A stretch of DNA of 34,170 nucleotides from an uncultured Collinsella sp. (lineage in GTDB: Bacteria; Actinomycetota; Coriobacteriia; Coriobacteriales; Coriobacteriaceae), in contig URBP01000011.1 of the NCBI GenBank assembly GCA_900546105.1, positions 1-34,170 on the forward strand. The letters run 5' to 3'. Every line of letters begins with the position of its first letter. Position 1 is the first letter of the stretch. A program made the translations under genes and the position numbers. Positions 22,683 through 30,656 of the stretch are shown here, one piece after another. A model generated the notes under the pieces. It worked only from the letters and a program-made list of their open reading frames with translations. It did no database searches and was not told the origin of the DNA.

Positions 22683-23987
22683 TTAGGCACGCTCGGCACG
22701 CGCAAGCTCGGCAGCGACAAGCTTAACGGCCAGCACCAGCACATCGAGCGCGGCCTCCAGGTCCTCGACCGTGGGATAGCTCGGCGCGATGCGGATGTTG
22801 GTGTCGCGCGGGTCCTTGCCATAGGGCCAGGTAGCACCGGCCGGCGTGAGCTTGACGCCCAGGTCGGCGCAAAGCGCGGCGACCTTCTGGGCCGAGCCCT
22901 CGGGACCATCGAAGCTTACAAAGTAGCCGCCGCGGGGGTGCGTCCAGGTGGCGCAGCCCGTGTCGCCCAAGCCCTCGGTGAGCTTGCGCTCGACGGCCTC
23001 AAAGCGCGGGCGCAGGAACTCGGCATGCTTTTTCATGTGCTCCTTAACCGCCTCGATGGTGGGAAGGAAGCGCACGTGACGCAGCTGGTTGAGCTTGTCG
23101 GCGCTGATGAGGCCGGCCTTCAGGCGCTTGGAGAACTCGGCGATAACCGCGGGGCTCGCACCGATAAAGCCGATACCGGCACCCGGGAAGGTGATCTTGG
23201 ACGTCGAGGCAAAGGCCACCACGCGGTCCTCGGTGCCCGCCGCGCGGGCAAAATCGAAGATGTTGGCGAGTTCGTCGGTCTCGTCGTACAGGTCATGCAC
23301 GCAGTAGGCGTTGTCCCAGAAGATGCGGAAATCGGGCGCGGCCGTGGGCATCTCGACTAGGCGACGCACGGTGTCCTCGCTAAAGGTGATGCCCGTGGGG
23401 TTGGAATACTTGGGCACGCACCAGATGCCCTTGATGGAGTCGTCGGCGGCAACGAGGCGCTCAATCTCGTCCATGTCGGGGCCGTTGTCGGTCATCGCAA
23501 CGGGGACATTCTCGATACCCAGATCGGCGGTGATGCCAAAGTGGCGATCGTAGCCGGGAACGGGGCACAGGAACTTAACTTTCTTGCCGTCGTGCGCAGC
23601 CTCGTAGGCGTCCCAGGGCTCGCTGCCGCACGAGCCACAGCGCCAGAACATGCCGGCGATGTCGTGCTCAATCAGCAAACTCGACGAGCCCAGCACGAGC
23701 GTCTGCTCGGCAGGGCAACCCAGGAACTCCCCAGCCAGCTTGCGTGCCGAGGGAATGCCCTCAAAGCAGCCGTAGTTGGAGCAGTCGACGTTGCCGTCGT
23801 GCAGATCGGCGTCGGCGTTGAGGATATCGAGCATGGGTCGAGAGATGTCCACCTGGGAGGGCGACGGCTTGCCGCGGGCCATGTCGAGCGCCAGGCCCTT
23901 GGCCTTGACCTCGGCGACCTCGGCTTTGAGCGCCTCGATGGCGGCATCGAGTTCGGTGGTTTCCATCTTCTGGTAGATCGTCTGCAT
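22683..23987 (-). CDS. Aspartate aminotransferase, PF12897 type
   Basis: 434 residues, PLP-dependent aminotransferase of the group found in Corynebacterium and other actinobacteria rather than the AspC group. The internal aldimine Lys264 is in FASTSKITFPGAGIGF; SNPTG (195-199) and YSNPTG-type contacts, Asn71/Tyr72 region SNYG, and the C-terminal RIAPSYPTVEDL arginine (substrate carboxylate) are all present. It exchanges the amino group between aspartate and 2-oxoglutarate; alanine or other dicarboxylate substrates are possible. GAAAGG precedes the ATG. It is transcribed away from the small gene at 24137. Confidence 0.8.
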   Translation of the reverse strand: MQTIYQKMETTELDAAIEALKAEVAEVKAKGLALDMARGKPSPSQVDISRPMLDILNADADLHDGNVDCSNYGCFEGIPSARKLAGEFLGCPAEQTLVLGSSSLLIEHDIAGMFWRCGSCGSEPWDAYEAAHDGKKVKFLCPVPGYDRHFGITADLGIENVPVAMTDNGPDMDEIERLVAADDSIKGIWCVPKYSNPTGITFSEDTVRRLVEMPTAAPDFRIFWDNAYCVHDLYDETDELANIFDFARAAGTEDRVVAFASTSKITFPGAGIGFIGASPAVIAEFSKRLKAGLISADKLNQLRHVRFLPTIEAVKEHMKKHAEFLRPRFEAVERKLTEGLGDTGCATWTHPRGGYFVSFDGPEGSAQKVAALCADLGVKLTPAGATWPYGKDPRDTNIRIAPSYPTVEDLEAALDVLVLAVKLVAAELARAERA

Positions 23988-24136
23988 GGGTGCGACCTTT
24001 CGCGAAGCGGTACGTTGCAGTTCGTCTAAGTATAGACCGCCACCGCCGCAACGGTATGAAGCCGTGATAGATTAAGTTCATCGCAATGAATTACGAATCG
24101 CCGCGCATGGCGGCGTGGGGCGCCCAAGGAGGCACT

Positions 24137-24391
24137 ATGGAGTACGGATCGTTTAGGGCCGAGGAATTCGGCGACCTGCAGCGCCTGGTCGACGGGCTGT
24201 TTTACGACCGCCATGCCATCGACCGCCTGGACCTGATCGTACAGGCCGAAATCTTGGACCTGGCACCCGATCTCATGGAAATCGTGAACCTTTTGCCGCC
24301 CGGCTATTACGACCGCCAGTCACTTTGCGACCAACTCAACTCCGCCTTGGCCGCCCACGGCTGGGGCGCCATCTACGGCACCGTGGAATAA
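24137..24391 (+). CDS. Small acidic protein of unknown function
   Basis: 84 residues, no membrane segment. The start at 24137 has AAGGAGG 4 bases before the ATG; the open frame to 24086 has none. The sequence EYGSFRAEEFGDLQRLVDGL and LDLIVQAEILDLAPDLMEIVNLLPPGYYDRQSLCDQLNSALAAHGWG suggests a small helical domain with a conserved-looking PPGYYDR turn. Not recognised. It is divergent from the aminotransferase, 150 bases apart, and ends in a strong terminator, so it is a monocistronic unit; codon use is like its neighbours. Confidence 0.6.
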   Translation: MEYGSFRAEEFGDLQRLVDGLFYDRHAIDRLDLIVQAEILDLAPDLMEIVNLLPPGYYDRQSLCDQLNSALAAHGWGAIYGTVE

Positions 24392-24422
24392 ACCTAGTCG
24401 GTTAAGAATGTCCCCAATGACT

Positions 24423-24460
24423 AAAACGCCGCCTGTGATGGTGTTCACAGGCGGCGTTTT
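24423..24460. terminator. Bidirectional terminator between the small gene and nhaA
   Basis: A 16-bp perfect stem, AAAACGCCGCCTGTGA (24423-24438) with its complement at 24445-24460 and a 6-base loop, with A4/T4 runs on both sides. It lies between the stop codons of two convergent genes (24391 and 24478). Confidence 0.92.
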
Positions 24461-24477
24461 CAAACTTGTACGTGCTC

Positions 24478-25836
24478 TTACTCGTCTTTGGGCGAGGGAT
24501 GCTTGCAGACCACGCTCATGTAGATCATGCCGAGCACGGCTGCGGTGACCGAACCGGCGAGAATAGCGGCCTTGGCTGCAAGAACCTCAAACTGGGCCGT
24601 CGGGAAGGCAAGGCCGCTGATGAGAATCGACATGGTAAAGCCGATACCGCCCAGAATGCCCACGCCGGCAATCATGTGCCAGTTGACATTGTGCGGCAGC
24701 TCGCAGGCCTTAAGCTTAACCAGGGCAAACGTCATACCAAAGATGCCGATCGGCTTGCCCAGCAGCATGCCAAAGTACACGCCGAGCGTCACCGGATCGG
24801 TGAGCAGCGTGCTCATGTCCACGCCCACTAAGCGAACCTGAGCGTTTACGAACGCAAAGATCGGCAGGATCACAAAGTTGACCGGCGTGGAGATCAGACG
24901 CTCCATGCGGATAAGCGGCGGGGTCACGCGGTGCATGACGCGCTCGACCTTGGTAGTCGAGACGGTAAAGTCATGCTGGCCCAGGATGTGTGCCTCGTCG
25001 TCGTAGCGGTCATCGAGCAGCGGCAGGCACTCGCCCAGCCAATCGGTGAGACTATCGAGCTTGACGCCGCACTTGGCCGGAATGGTGAAGGCCAGGATGA
25101 CGCCAGCAAGCGTAGCGTGCACGCCGCTCTTGAACATGCAGAACCACAGCAGCAGGCCCAGCACCGAGTACGGGGCAAGGCGGTAATGCTGCGTCTTGTT
25201 GAGCCACACGAGCGCGCAGGTCACAAGTGCGGCGGCGCCCAACCAAAACGGATTGGGGCTCTGACCGTAGAAAATGGCGATGGCGGCGATGGAAATCAGG
25301 TCGTCGGCAATAGCGAGCGTCGAGAAGAACACGCGCACGCCGTTGGGAACGCGATTGCCCAAAAGCGACAGCACGCCCAGCGCAAAGGCAATATCGGTTG
25401 CCATGGGAATGGCCCAACCGTTGCGGGCACCGGCATGGTTAAAGATCAGGTAGATGCAGGCGGGAACGACGACGCCGCCCACGGCTGCCAGCATGGGAAG
25501 CATGGCCTGACGCGGATTCTTGAGCTCGCCGACCGTCATCTCGTACTTAAGCTCAATGCCCACCAACAAAAAGAAAATCGCCATGAGGAAGTCGTTGACG
25601 AAAAGCTCAACGGTGAGACCAGCCGTAAGGTTGCCCAGGCCCACATACAGCGGGGTCTCCAAAAAGTGATGGATGGCCTCGTAGGCATCGGTGTTGGCGC
25701 AGATAACGGCGGCGATAGCGGCGAAGACCATGACGGCGGCGGAAATCGTGCCGTTCTCGGCGATGCGCTCCCAAATGTCGTGACGTTCAAAGCGCTTGCG
25801 TTCACGAACGTTGAACAGCTGCTCGGGTGCTGCCAT
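24478..25836 (-). CDS. nhaA: Na+/H+ antiporter NhaA
   Basis: 452 residues, typical for actinobacterial NhaA. It exports Na+ (or Li+) in exchange for protons, controlling cell pH and sodium. ATDIAFALGVLSLLG (about 146-160) and FSTLAIADDLISI with the paired Asp178-Asp179 (E. coli D163-D164) form the ion site; NFVILPIFAFVNAQV and GIGFTMSILISGLAF are further typical segments. About 12 membrane spans. ATG at 25836 has AAAGGAG 6 bases upstream; a longer frame to 25890 lacks a ribosome binding site. A rho-independent terminator sits in its leader (25870-25905), 34 bases upstream of the start. Confidence 0.9.
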   Translation of the reverse strand: MAAPEQLFNVRERKRFERHDIWERIAENGTISAAVMVFAAIAAVICANTDAYEAIHHFLETPLYVGLGNLTAGLTVELFVNDFLMAIFFLLVGIELKYEMTVGELKNPRQAMLPMLAAVGGVVVPACIYLIFNHAGARNGWAIPMATDIAFALGVLSLLGNRVPNGVRVFFSTLAIADDLISIAAIAIFYGQSPNPFWLGAAALVTCALVWLNKTQHYRLAPYSVLGLLLWFCMFKSGVHATLAGVILAFTIPAKCGVKLDSLTDWLGECLPLLDDRYDDEAHILGQHDFTVSTTKVERVMHRVTPPLIRMERLISTPVNFVILPIFAFVNAQVRLVGVDMSTLLTDPVTLGVYFGMLLGKPIGIFGMTFALVKLKACELPHNVNWHMIAGVGILGGIGFTMSILISGLAFPTAQFEVLAAKAAILAGSVTAAVLGMIYMSVVCKHPSPKDE

Positions 25837-25869
25837 GGGCGGCTCCTTTCTCGGGAAAGCTCCCGTCTT

Positions 25870-25905
25870 AAAAAAGCACGGCCCGCCCAAGTGGCGGCGC
25901 CGCGC
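25870..25905 (-). terminator. Terminator inside the nhaA leader (attenuator candidate)
   Basis: On the minus strand a 12-bp stem with one bulged base (arms 25893-25905 and 25876-25887, loop 5) ends in TTTTTT (25870-25875). It ends 33 bases before the nhaA ATG and is not behind any coding gene: the next minus gene (pyrophosphatase) has its own terminator at 26045. The RNA between them (about 25906-26044) would therefore be an nhaA leader. Confidence 0.75.
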
Positions 25906-26044
25906 TCTAACGTATTACGCTTGCATCTAGCCTACCCTGCACGACAAGCACGCAGGCGTGGCCGAAAAGCGGAACCACAGGTTGAACATTATTTGCTCAA
26001 CGGCACGGGCGCGCCTGCCCAAGAGACGACGCAGCGCCGTGCAC

Positions 26045-26084
26045 AAAAAACGACCGGAGCGCGGGGCGTCCGCGATCCGGTCGT
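26045..26084 (-). terminator. Rho-independent terminator after the pyrophosphatase gene
   Basis: ACGACCGG (26050-26057) pairs with CCGGTCGT (26077-26084), with a further CGCGG/CCGCG pairing inside, and the minus strand ends in TTTTTT (26045-26050). It lies 20 bases beyond the stop codon. Confidence 0.85.
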
Positions 26085-26103
26085 GGCGTTTGGTCAACTA
26101 AAC

Positions 26104-27027
26104 CTAGCAGGCGGCCATGATGGGGGCAGCGACCTGCTTCTTACGGGAGAGGACGCCCGGCATCCAGACGCCGTCGTGCTCGTCGGCAATGTCCAGGCCC
26201 TTCTGAGCAGCCTCGGTCTCGCCCTCGAGCAGGACCTGCGAGCCCTCCTCCATGATGTCGGTGATGCACAGGACAATGCCATCGGCACCCTTCTCGGCGG
26301 CGTAGGCACGCATGGCCTCGCGAATCTCGTCGATCATGCCGAGCGCACGACTCTTGTCGACGGTCTCGTACTGGCCGATGAGCAGCTTCTTGCCAGCGGG
26401 CTCGAACATCTTGATGTCGTTGCCGACCATCTCGGCTGCAGTGAAGGAGCCGGACGGGCGGGTGAGGAAGACCTCCATGCCAAACTTGACCGGGTCGACG
26501 CCCACCTGCTCGCCGAGCTTAGCAGCGACGGCGCGGTCGACATCGGTGGTGGTGGGGCTCTTGAGCATGAGCGTGTCGGTCATCATGGCCGAGAGCAGCA
26601 GCTTGGCCTGAACGTCGGAAAGCTCAACGCCGAGCACGCCGGCGAGCTTGGTGACGATGGTGCAGCTGGAGCCCCAGGGCAGGCAGATGTAGTGCAGCGG
26701 ACCGGCAGTCTCGAAGTCGCCGATGCGGTGATGGTCGACAACGCCAAAGACCGTGGCGTCCTTAAGGCCGGCGACGGACTGGGCGGACTCGTTGTGGTCG
26801 GTGAGGACGACGAGCTGACCGGCCTCGACGGACTCGATCACGCGGGGCTCGGCAATGCCGGCGTCGGCGAGCAGCTTGGCGGACTCGGCCGGAAGCTGGC
26901 CCAGTGCGCAGGCCTCGTAGGTGTTGCCGGCATACTCAACCTGGTTGAGCAGCTGGGACAGGACGACGGCGCTCATGATGGCGTCGTTATCGGGGTTCTG
27001 GTGACCAAAGACAAGAACGTTTGCCAT
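26104..27027 (-). CDS. ppaC: Manganese-dependent inorganic pyrophosphatase (family II)
   Basis: 307 residues, full length. Hydrolyses PPi to phosphate. The DHH-family site is visible: GHQNPDNDAI (His9, Asp13, Asp15), VLTDHNE (Asp77), VVDHHRIGD (His99, His100) and Asp150 in MMTDTLML. The C-terminal DHHA2 domain contains GVLSRKKQVAAP, the substrate-binding SRKKQ motif. No CBS or DRTGG insert is present, so it is the unregulated form. Ribosome binding site GGAGGATATCC-type precedes the ATG. Its own terminator follows. Confidence 0.92.
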   Translation of the reverse strand: MANVLVFGHQNPDNDAIMSAVVLSQLLNQVEYAGNTYEACALGQLPAESAKLLADAGIAEPRVIESVEAGQLVVLTDHNESAQSVAGLKDATVFGVVDHHRIGDFETAGPLHYICLPWGSSCTIVTKLAGVLGVELSDVQAKLLLSAMMTDTLMLKSPTTTDVDRAVAAKLGEQVGVDPVKFGMEVFLTRPSGSFTAAEMVGNDIKMFEPAGKKLLIGQYETVDKSRALGMIDEIREAMRAYAAEKGADGIVLCITDIMEEGSQVLLEGETEAAQKGLDIADEHDGVWMPGVLSRKKQVAAPIMAAC

Positions 27028-27119
27028 GGATATCCTCCACTTGATATGTGTACTTGGACGTAGCTATGGTAGCACGCTGACGCCGAACCCTATGAGATGG
27101 AAGGGCCGCAGCACAAATT

Positions 27120-27181
27120 GGGGCAGGCGCTGAGGCAAAGTCTGTCCCCTCTGCACCATGTGGTGCAAACTAACCTGCCCC
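27120..27181. repeat. Nested inverted repeat downstream of the glucokinase gene
   Basis: Outer arms GGGGCAGG (27120-27127) and CCTGCCCC (27174-27181) enclose the palindrome TGCACCA-TG-TGGTGCA (27152-27167) and a CTGTCCCC piece. It starts 11 bases beyond the glucokinase stop and reaches the stop's neighbourhood. Related in bases to the other GGGAC/GGCAGG intergenic repeats of the window. Confidence 0.6.
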
Positions 27182-27191
27182 CTTGCGTCAG

Positions 27192-28145
27192 CTATTTGCC
27201 GGCGGCGCGCAGGGCTACGCAGGCGGCACCGATGATGCCGGCGTCGTTGCCGAGCGAGGCGACCTCGATGGGTGTCTCGCGCGAGGCAGAAAGCGCGTAC
27301 TGCTTAAAGTGCTCGCGGACCTTGTCGAGGTAGACATCGGCCGAGGCGGATGCGCCGCCGCCGATCAGGAACATCTCGGGGTCGACCACGTTGGCGATAA
27401 GCGCCAGAGCGCGACCGAGATAGTCGGCCATGGTATCGGCCGCGGCTAGCGCGAGCTTGTCACCCTCGCGACAGGCCTGGAACACGTCCTTGGAATCGGA
27501 GGGGCCGGTGAGCTCGATGGGGTCGACGCCCGCCTTCTCGCACTCGGCAAGATAGTTGCTCACCACGCCGGTAGCGCTGGAATACTGCTCCAGGTGGCCA
27601 TGGCCGCCGCAGCCGCAGGTGCGCTCCTCAGCCGGGTTCAGGCACATGTGGCCAATCTCGCCGCCGGCACCCACAACGCCCGACACCACGTCGCCGTTAA
27701 CGATAACGCCGCCGCCCACGCCGGTACCGATGGTGACCATCACGACGTTCTGCACGCCCTTGGCAGAGCCGAGCCAGGCCTCGCCCATGGCAGCGGCGTT
27801 GGCATCGTTTTCGTACTTAACGACCGCGTCGGGGCAGTGCTCCTGAATGGCGATCCTCAGCTCGGGCAGGTTAATGGCAATGTTGGCCTTGACCTTGGCA
27901 TCGCCCGATGCCGGGATGGGGCACGGAACGGCCAGGCCAATACCCGCCACAAAGGCGCGCGGAATCTGGGCCTTGGCGACCACCTGGTCGATAGCCTCGG
28001 TCACCGCGGCAAAGCCCGCAGCGTCAACGATGGGCGGCGTGGGTACGCTTGCCTTGGCCAGCAGGTTACCGTCCTCGTCGAACAGGCCCTCCTTAACCGA
28101 AGTGCCGCCGACGTCAATGCCGATGTAATACTGCTTAGGTTCCAT
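27192..28145 (-). CDS. glk: ROK family glucokinase
   Basis: 317 residues. Phosphorylates glucose with ATP. The ATP motif IGIDVGGTSVKEGLFD is at the N-terminus, IGTGVGGGVIVNG is the second phosphate loop, and the ROK zinc motif reads TCGCGGHGHLEQYSSATG, with His at the position often Cys. The ENDANAAAMGE region holds the catalytic Asp. The ATG at 28145 has AAAGG about 10 bases upstream; the longer frame (28211) crosses a repeat. It follows the PTS EIIA gene after a terminator (28291) and a repeat (28192-28249), so it is a separate unit but adjacent to the beta-glucoside genes, where it would trap glucose freed by the GH1 enzyme. Confidence 0.88.
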   Translation of the reverse strand: MEPKQYYIGIDVGGTSVKEGLFDEDGNLLAKASVPTPPIVDAAGFAAVTEAIDQVVAKAQIPRAFVAGIGLAVPCPIPASGDAKVKANIAINLPELRIAIQEHCPDAVVKYENDANAAAMGEAWLGSAKGVQNVVMVTIGTGVGGGVIVNGDVVSGVVGAGGEIGHMCLNPAEERTCGCGGHGHLEQYSSATGVVSNYLAECEKAGVDPIELTGPSDSKDVFQACREGDKLALAAADTMADYLGRALALIANVVDPEMFLIGGGASASADVYLDKVREHFKQYALSASRETPIEVASLGNDAGIIGAACVALRAAGK

Positions 28146-28191
28146 GGGAGCCCACCTTTCTCGTTTAAACATTGCCTGTATGGTACCGCTC

Positions 28192-28249
28192 CCCAGGCAA
28201 AAACCTACCAAAAAGGGACAGGTTTGTTTTGGCAGGTTTTATCTGGGGA
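28192..28249. repeat. Intergenic hairpin repeat with TTTGGCAGGTT motif
   Basis: AAACCTACCAAAA (28202-28214) pairs with TTTTGGCAGGTTT (28228-28240) with one mismatch, and outer CCCCAG (28192-28197) pairs with CTGGGG (28244-28249). It contains AGGGACAGGTTTG. The TTTGTTTTGGCAGGTT part recurs, inverted and direct, at 32097-32176. Confidence 0.7.
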
Positions 28250-28290
28250 AACGCAAATGGCCGCTCAACAGACCGCGCAAGACCATCCCC

Positions 28291-28328
28291 AAAAATAAAG
28301 GCACCGGGAGGCGGAGACTCCCGGTGCC
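28291..28328 (-). terminator. Terminator of the beta-glucoside PTS operon
   Basis: GGCACCGGGAG (28300-28310) pairs with its complement at 28318-28328, 7-base loop; on the minus strand TTTATTTTT follows. It lies about 60 bases after the EIIA stop at 28387. Confidence 0.85.
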
Positions 28329-28386
28329 CGTCAAAGGGACTCTGTTGTCTATTGGACTGCACGGTCCATCTCGGCGATAACGCCAG

Positions 28387-28719
28387 CTAGGCTTTCAGTG
28401 CCTGCAGCTGCTTGTGGATTTCGATGAGCTCCGTCGCCATGACGCGCATGGTCTCGGTGCCGGCCATCTGGTCCTCGGCATGCAGCAGAATCAGCGGGGC
28501 CTCGCCGTTACGCTCGCCGTTGGCCTCCTTTTTAAGGAGCCCCATATGGACATCGTGGCCACCGTTATAGGCCTCGTCGCCCTGCTTGATAAGCTCCTCG
28601 GCAGCGTCAAAATCGCCCTCCTTGGCCTTTTGCACGGCATTGATGTACATGCTCTTGGCGGTACCGACGTAGCTGATGATCTCGAAGCAGGTCATCTGCA
28701 ACTCGTTCATATCCTCCAT
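28387..28719 (-). CDS. PTS EIIA, lactose/cellobiose family
   Basis: 110 residues from the ATG at 28719. An all-helical EIIA of the lactose/cellobiose (Chb) family: MTCFEIISYVGTAKSMYINAVQKAKEGDFDAA and the phosphorylated His in LILLHAEDQM (His80). It passes phosphate from HPr to the EIIB protein. No start has a strong ribosome binding site: GTG 28728 (directly behind the EIIB stop), ATG 28719 and ATG 28710 are all possible; translational coupling to EIIB is likely. Last gene of the operon. Confidence 0.85.
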   Translation of the reverse strand: MEDMNELQMTCFEIISYVGTAKSMYINAVQKAKEGDFDAAEELIKQGDEAYNGGHDVHMGLLKKEANGERNGEAPLILLHAEDQMAGTETMRVMATELIEIHKQLQALKA

Positions 28720-28728
28720 ATGCTGCAC

Positions 28729-29031
28729 CTAGCCCATCACGCTGACGCAGTGGTCAATGATGCCGGCAGCGTTCATGCGGCCGTAGTCGACCATGTTGAT
28801 GACCTCGACCGGGAAGCGGCCGGCGGCCTCCTTCTCAAAATCGCCCTTGGTGTAGCCGATCTGCGGACCAAGCAGCAACATGTCGCACTCGTCCAGGTGA
28901 TCGTGGGCCTCGTTCATGGGACGAGCCTCGACCTCAATATCCAGACCACGGTTTGCAACCTCGGCCTGCATCTTCTGGACCAGCAGGCTCGTGGACATAC
29001 CGGCATTGCAGCAGAGCATGATCTTCTTCAT
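28729..29031 (-). CDS. PTS EIIB, lactose/cellobiose family
   Basis: 100 residues. The start MKKIMLCCNAGMSTSLLV carries the phosphocysteine: Cys8, aligned with the Cys of the CSAGMSTS motif in ChbB. It accepts phosphate from EIIA and gives it to the incoming sugar at EIIC. The ATG at 29031 has AAGGAGG; the frame to 29079 has none. A hairpin lies between EIIC and this gene (29133-29163). The EIIA gene follows within 10 bases. Confidence 0.9.
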   Translation of the reverse strand: MKKIMLCCNAGMSTSLLVQKMQAEVANRGLDIEVEARPMNEAHDHLDECDMLLLGPQIGYTKGDFEKEAAGRFPVEVINMVDYGRMNAAGIIDHCVSVMG

Positions 29032-29132
29032 GGTTTCCTCCTTATAACTGCGCGGCGCGCAGACGACGACTGGTTTCATTCTTTGCGGCTATTGTTCCCA
29101 CCCCCCTGCATCTTTACGCAAGGGAGAGAGCT

Positions 29133-29163
29133 GCGGGCACCGGCACCGCGCACCGGCGCCCGC
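29133..29163 (-). repeat. Hairpin between EIIC and EIIB genes
   Basis: GCGGGC and CCGG on the left (29133-29143) pair with CCGG and GCCCGC on the right (29153-29163) with one A-C mismatch. There is no T-run, so it is more likely an mRNA-processing or stability element, making EIIB/EIIA mRNA levels differ from EIIC. Confidence 0.5.
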
Positions 29164-29192
29164 AAAGGTGAAAGGGACGAACGTTAGGCGTT

Positions 29193-30536
29193 CTACTCGG
29201 CGAGAGCCTCCTGCTTGGCGATTGCCTTCTCGGAAATCTTCATAAAGGGCAGGTAGACGGCCATGCCAATGACAATCTCGAGAGCCTGCCACACGCCGGC
29301 GCGCCAGTCAAAGCCCGTAGCGAGCAGGGCATTGATGACGGGAGGCATAGTCCAGGGCACCTGGGCGATGCAGGGGCTGATGATGCCTGCGCAGGTAAGG
29401 CCATAGGTGATGCCGATGAACAAGTCGGGAAGGAGGACAAACGGAATCATGAGCGGCAGGTTGTACACGATGGGGTAACCGTAGATAACCGGCTCGTTGA
29501 TGTTGAACAGACCAGGCAGGATAGCCATCTTGGAAACGGTCTCGGAAGCCTTGTTCTTGGAGAACAGGAGCGTGTCGAGCAGAAGCATGAGGGTGCAGCC
29601 CGAGCCGCCGATGAGGGCGAAGCTGTTAACGATCTGCATGTTCATGTAGTGATCGGGCTGGATGGTGCCACCGGCGGCAAAGGTAGCCATGTTGTCGACG
29701 ATGAGCATGGTCAGGATCGGCTCGACGGTAGCGCCAGAGATGGTGGACTGGTGAATACCGACGCAGAACAGCAGGTTGGCAAGGGTGTAGATGAGGATAA
29801 CAGCCCACGGACCGGCGTTCATGATGTTCTTGAGCGGGTTGGAGATGCACGTGGAGATGATGGTGCACAGATCGGTGCCGGCGCACACGGCGAGCAGGGC
29901 TGCGGCAAGAGCGAAGATCGCGAGGTTGAGCAGCATCGGAATCATGACGTTGAAGGAGTTGGAGACCGCGGGAGGCACGCCCTCGCCCAGCTTAACCTTG
30001 AGCTTCTCGACGCCAGAAATCTTGATGAAGAGCGAGACGGAAAGCAGGGAGATGATAATAGCCGAGAACAGACCGTTGGTGCCGGTGTTGGCAGTCGAAA
30101 GGGCGCCCGTGACCTCGGCGGAGGTGATCTTGTCGGTGAGCAGCGGGCTCGTGGCGGCAAGCGTGGCGGTGATCTGCTGCGGCATCATGATGACGAAAGC
30201 AGAGATAGCGACGACCACGCAAGCGAGCGGGTTATCGAAACGCTTGTTCTTAGCGAGGCTGTAGCCAATCAATCCGGCCAAGATAATGGCAGAGACGTTG
30301 AGGGTGCCCAGCGTAATTGCCGAACCCCACGTCTGAAGGTTGGCAAGGCCCGCCGCATCGAGCGGGAACAGGGGGAACACGACGTTGTTGATAAGAACCG
30401 CGATACCCGCAAGGATATAGAGCGGCGTGATGGTCGCGAAGGCGTCGCGCAGGGAACGCAGGTGAACCTGGTTTCCCACCTTCGCAGAGACCTCGGCAAA
30501 CTTGTCGAGGAAGCTCTTTCCGTTGTCACTGGCCAT
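29193..30536 (-). CDS. PTS EIIC, lactose/cellobiose family permease
   Basis: 447 residues, about ten membrane spans. The family motif GLFNINEPVIYGYPIVYNLPLMIPF (about 345-369) contains NEPVIYGYP, where the conserved Glu binds the sugar. FTEIIC of this type imports beta-glucosides such as cellobiose or chitobiose. Ribosome binding site AGGAG lies 6 bases before the ATG at 30536. It follows the GH1 gene by 120 bases, a stretch in which I see only a weak GGGC-GAAC-GCCC hairpin. Confidence 0.88.
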   Translation of the reverse strand: MASDNGKSFLDKFAEVSAKVGNQVHLRSLRDAFATITPLYILAGIAVLINNVVFPLFPLDAAGLANLQTWGSAITLGTLNVSAIILAGLIGYSLAKNKRFDNPLACVVVAISAFVIMMPQQITATLAATSPLLTDKITSAEVTGALSTANTGTNGLFSAIIISLLSVSLFIKISGVEKLKVKLGEGVPPAVSNSFNVMIPMLLNLAIFALAAALLAVCAGTDLCTIISTCISNPLKNIMNAGPWAVILIYTLANLLFCVGIHQSTISGATVEPILTMLIVDNMATFAAGGTIQPDHYMNMQIVNSFALIGGSGCTLMLLLDTLLFSKNKASETVSKMAILPGLFNINEPVIYGYPIVYNLPLMIPFVLLPDLFIGITYGLTCAGIISPCIAQVPWTMPPVINALLATGFDWRAGVWQALEIVIGMAVYLPFMKISEKAIAKQEALAE

Positions 30537-30656
30537 GATTGCTCCTAACTATCAAATCCGGCCTTTTCCTATGCGCACGGTGGTCTGTCGCCCTCTGCCA
30601 CCAGATGTGCCATGTGTTGCGCGCGGCGGCGCGTGGTCTGGGCGTTCGCCCGGTCG

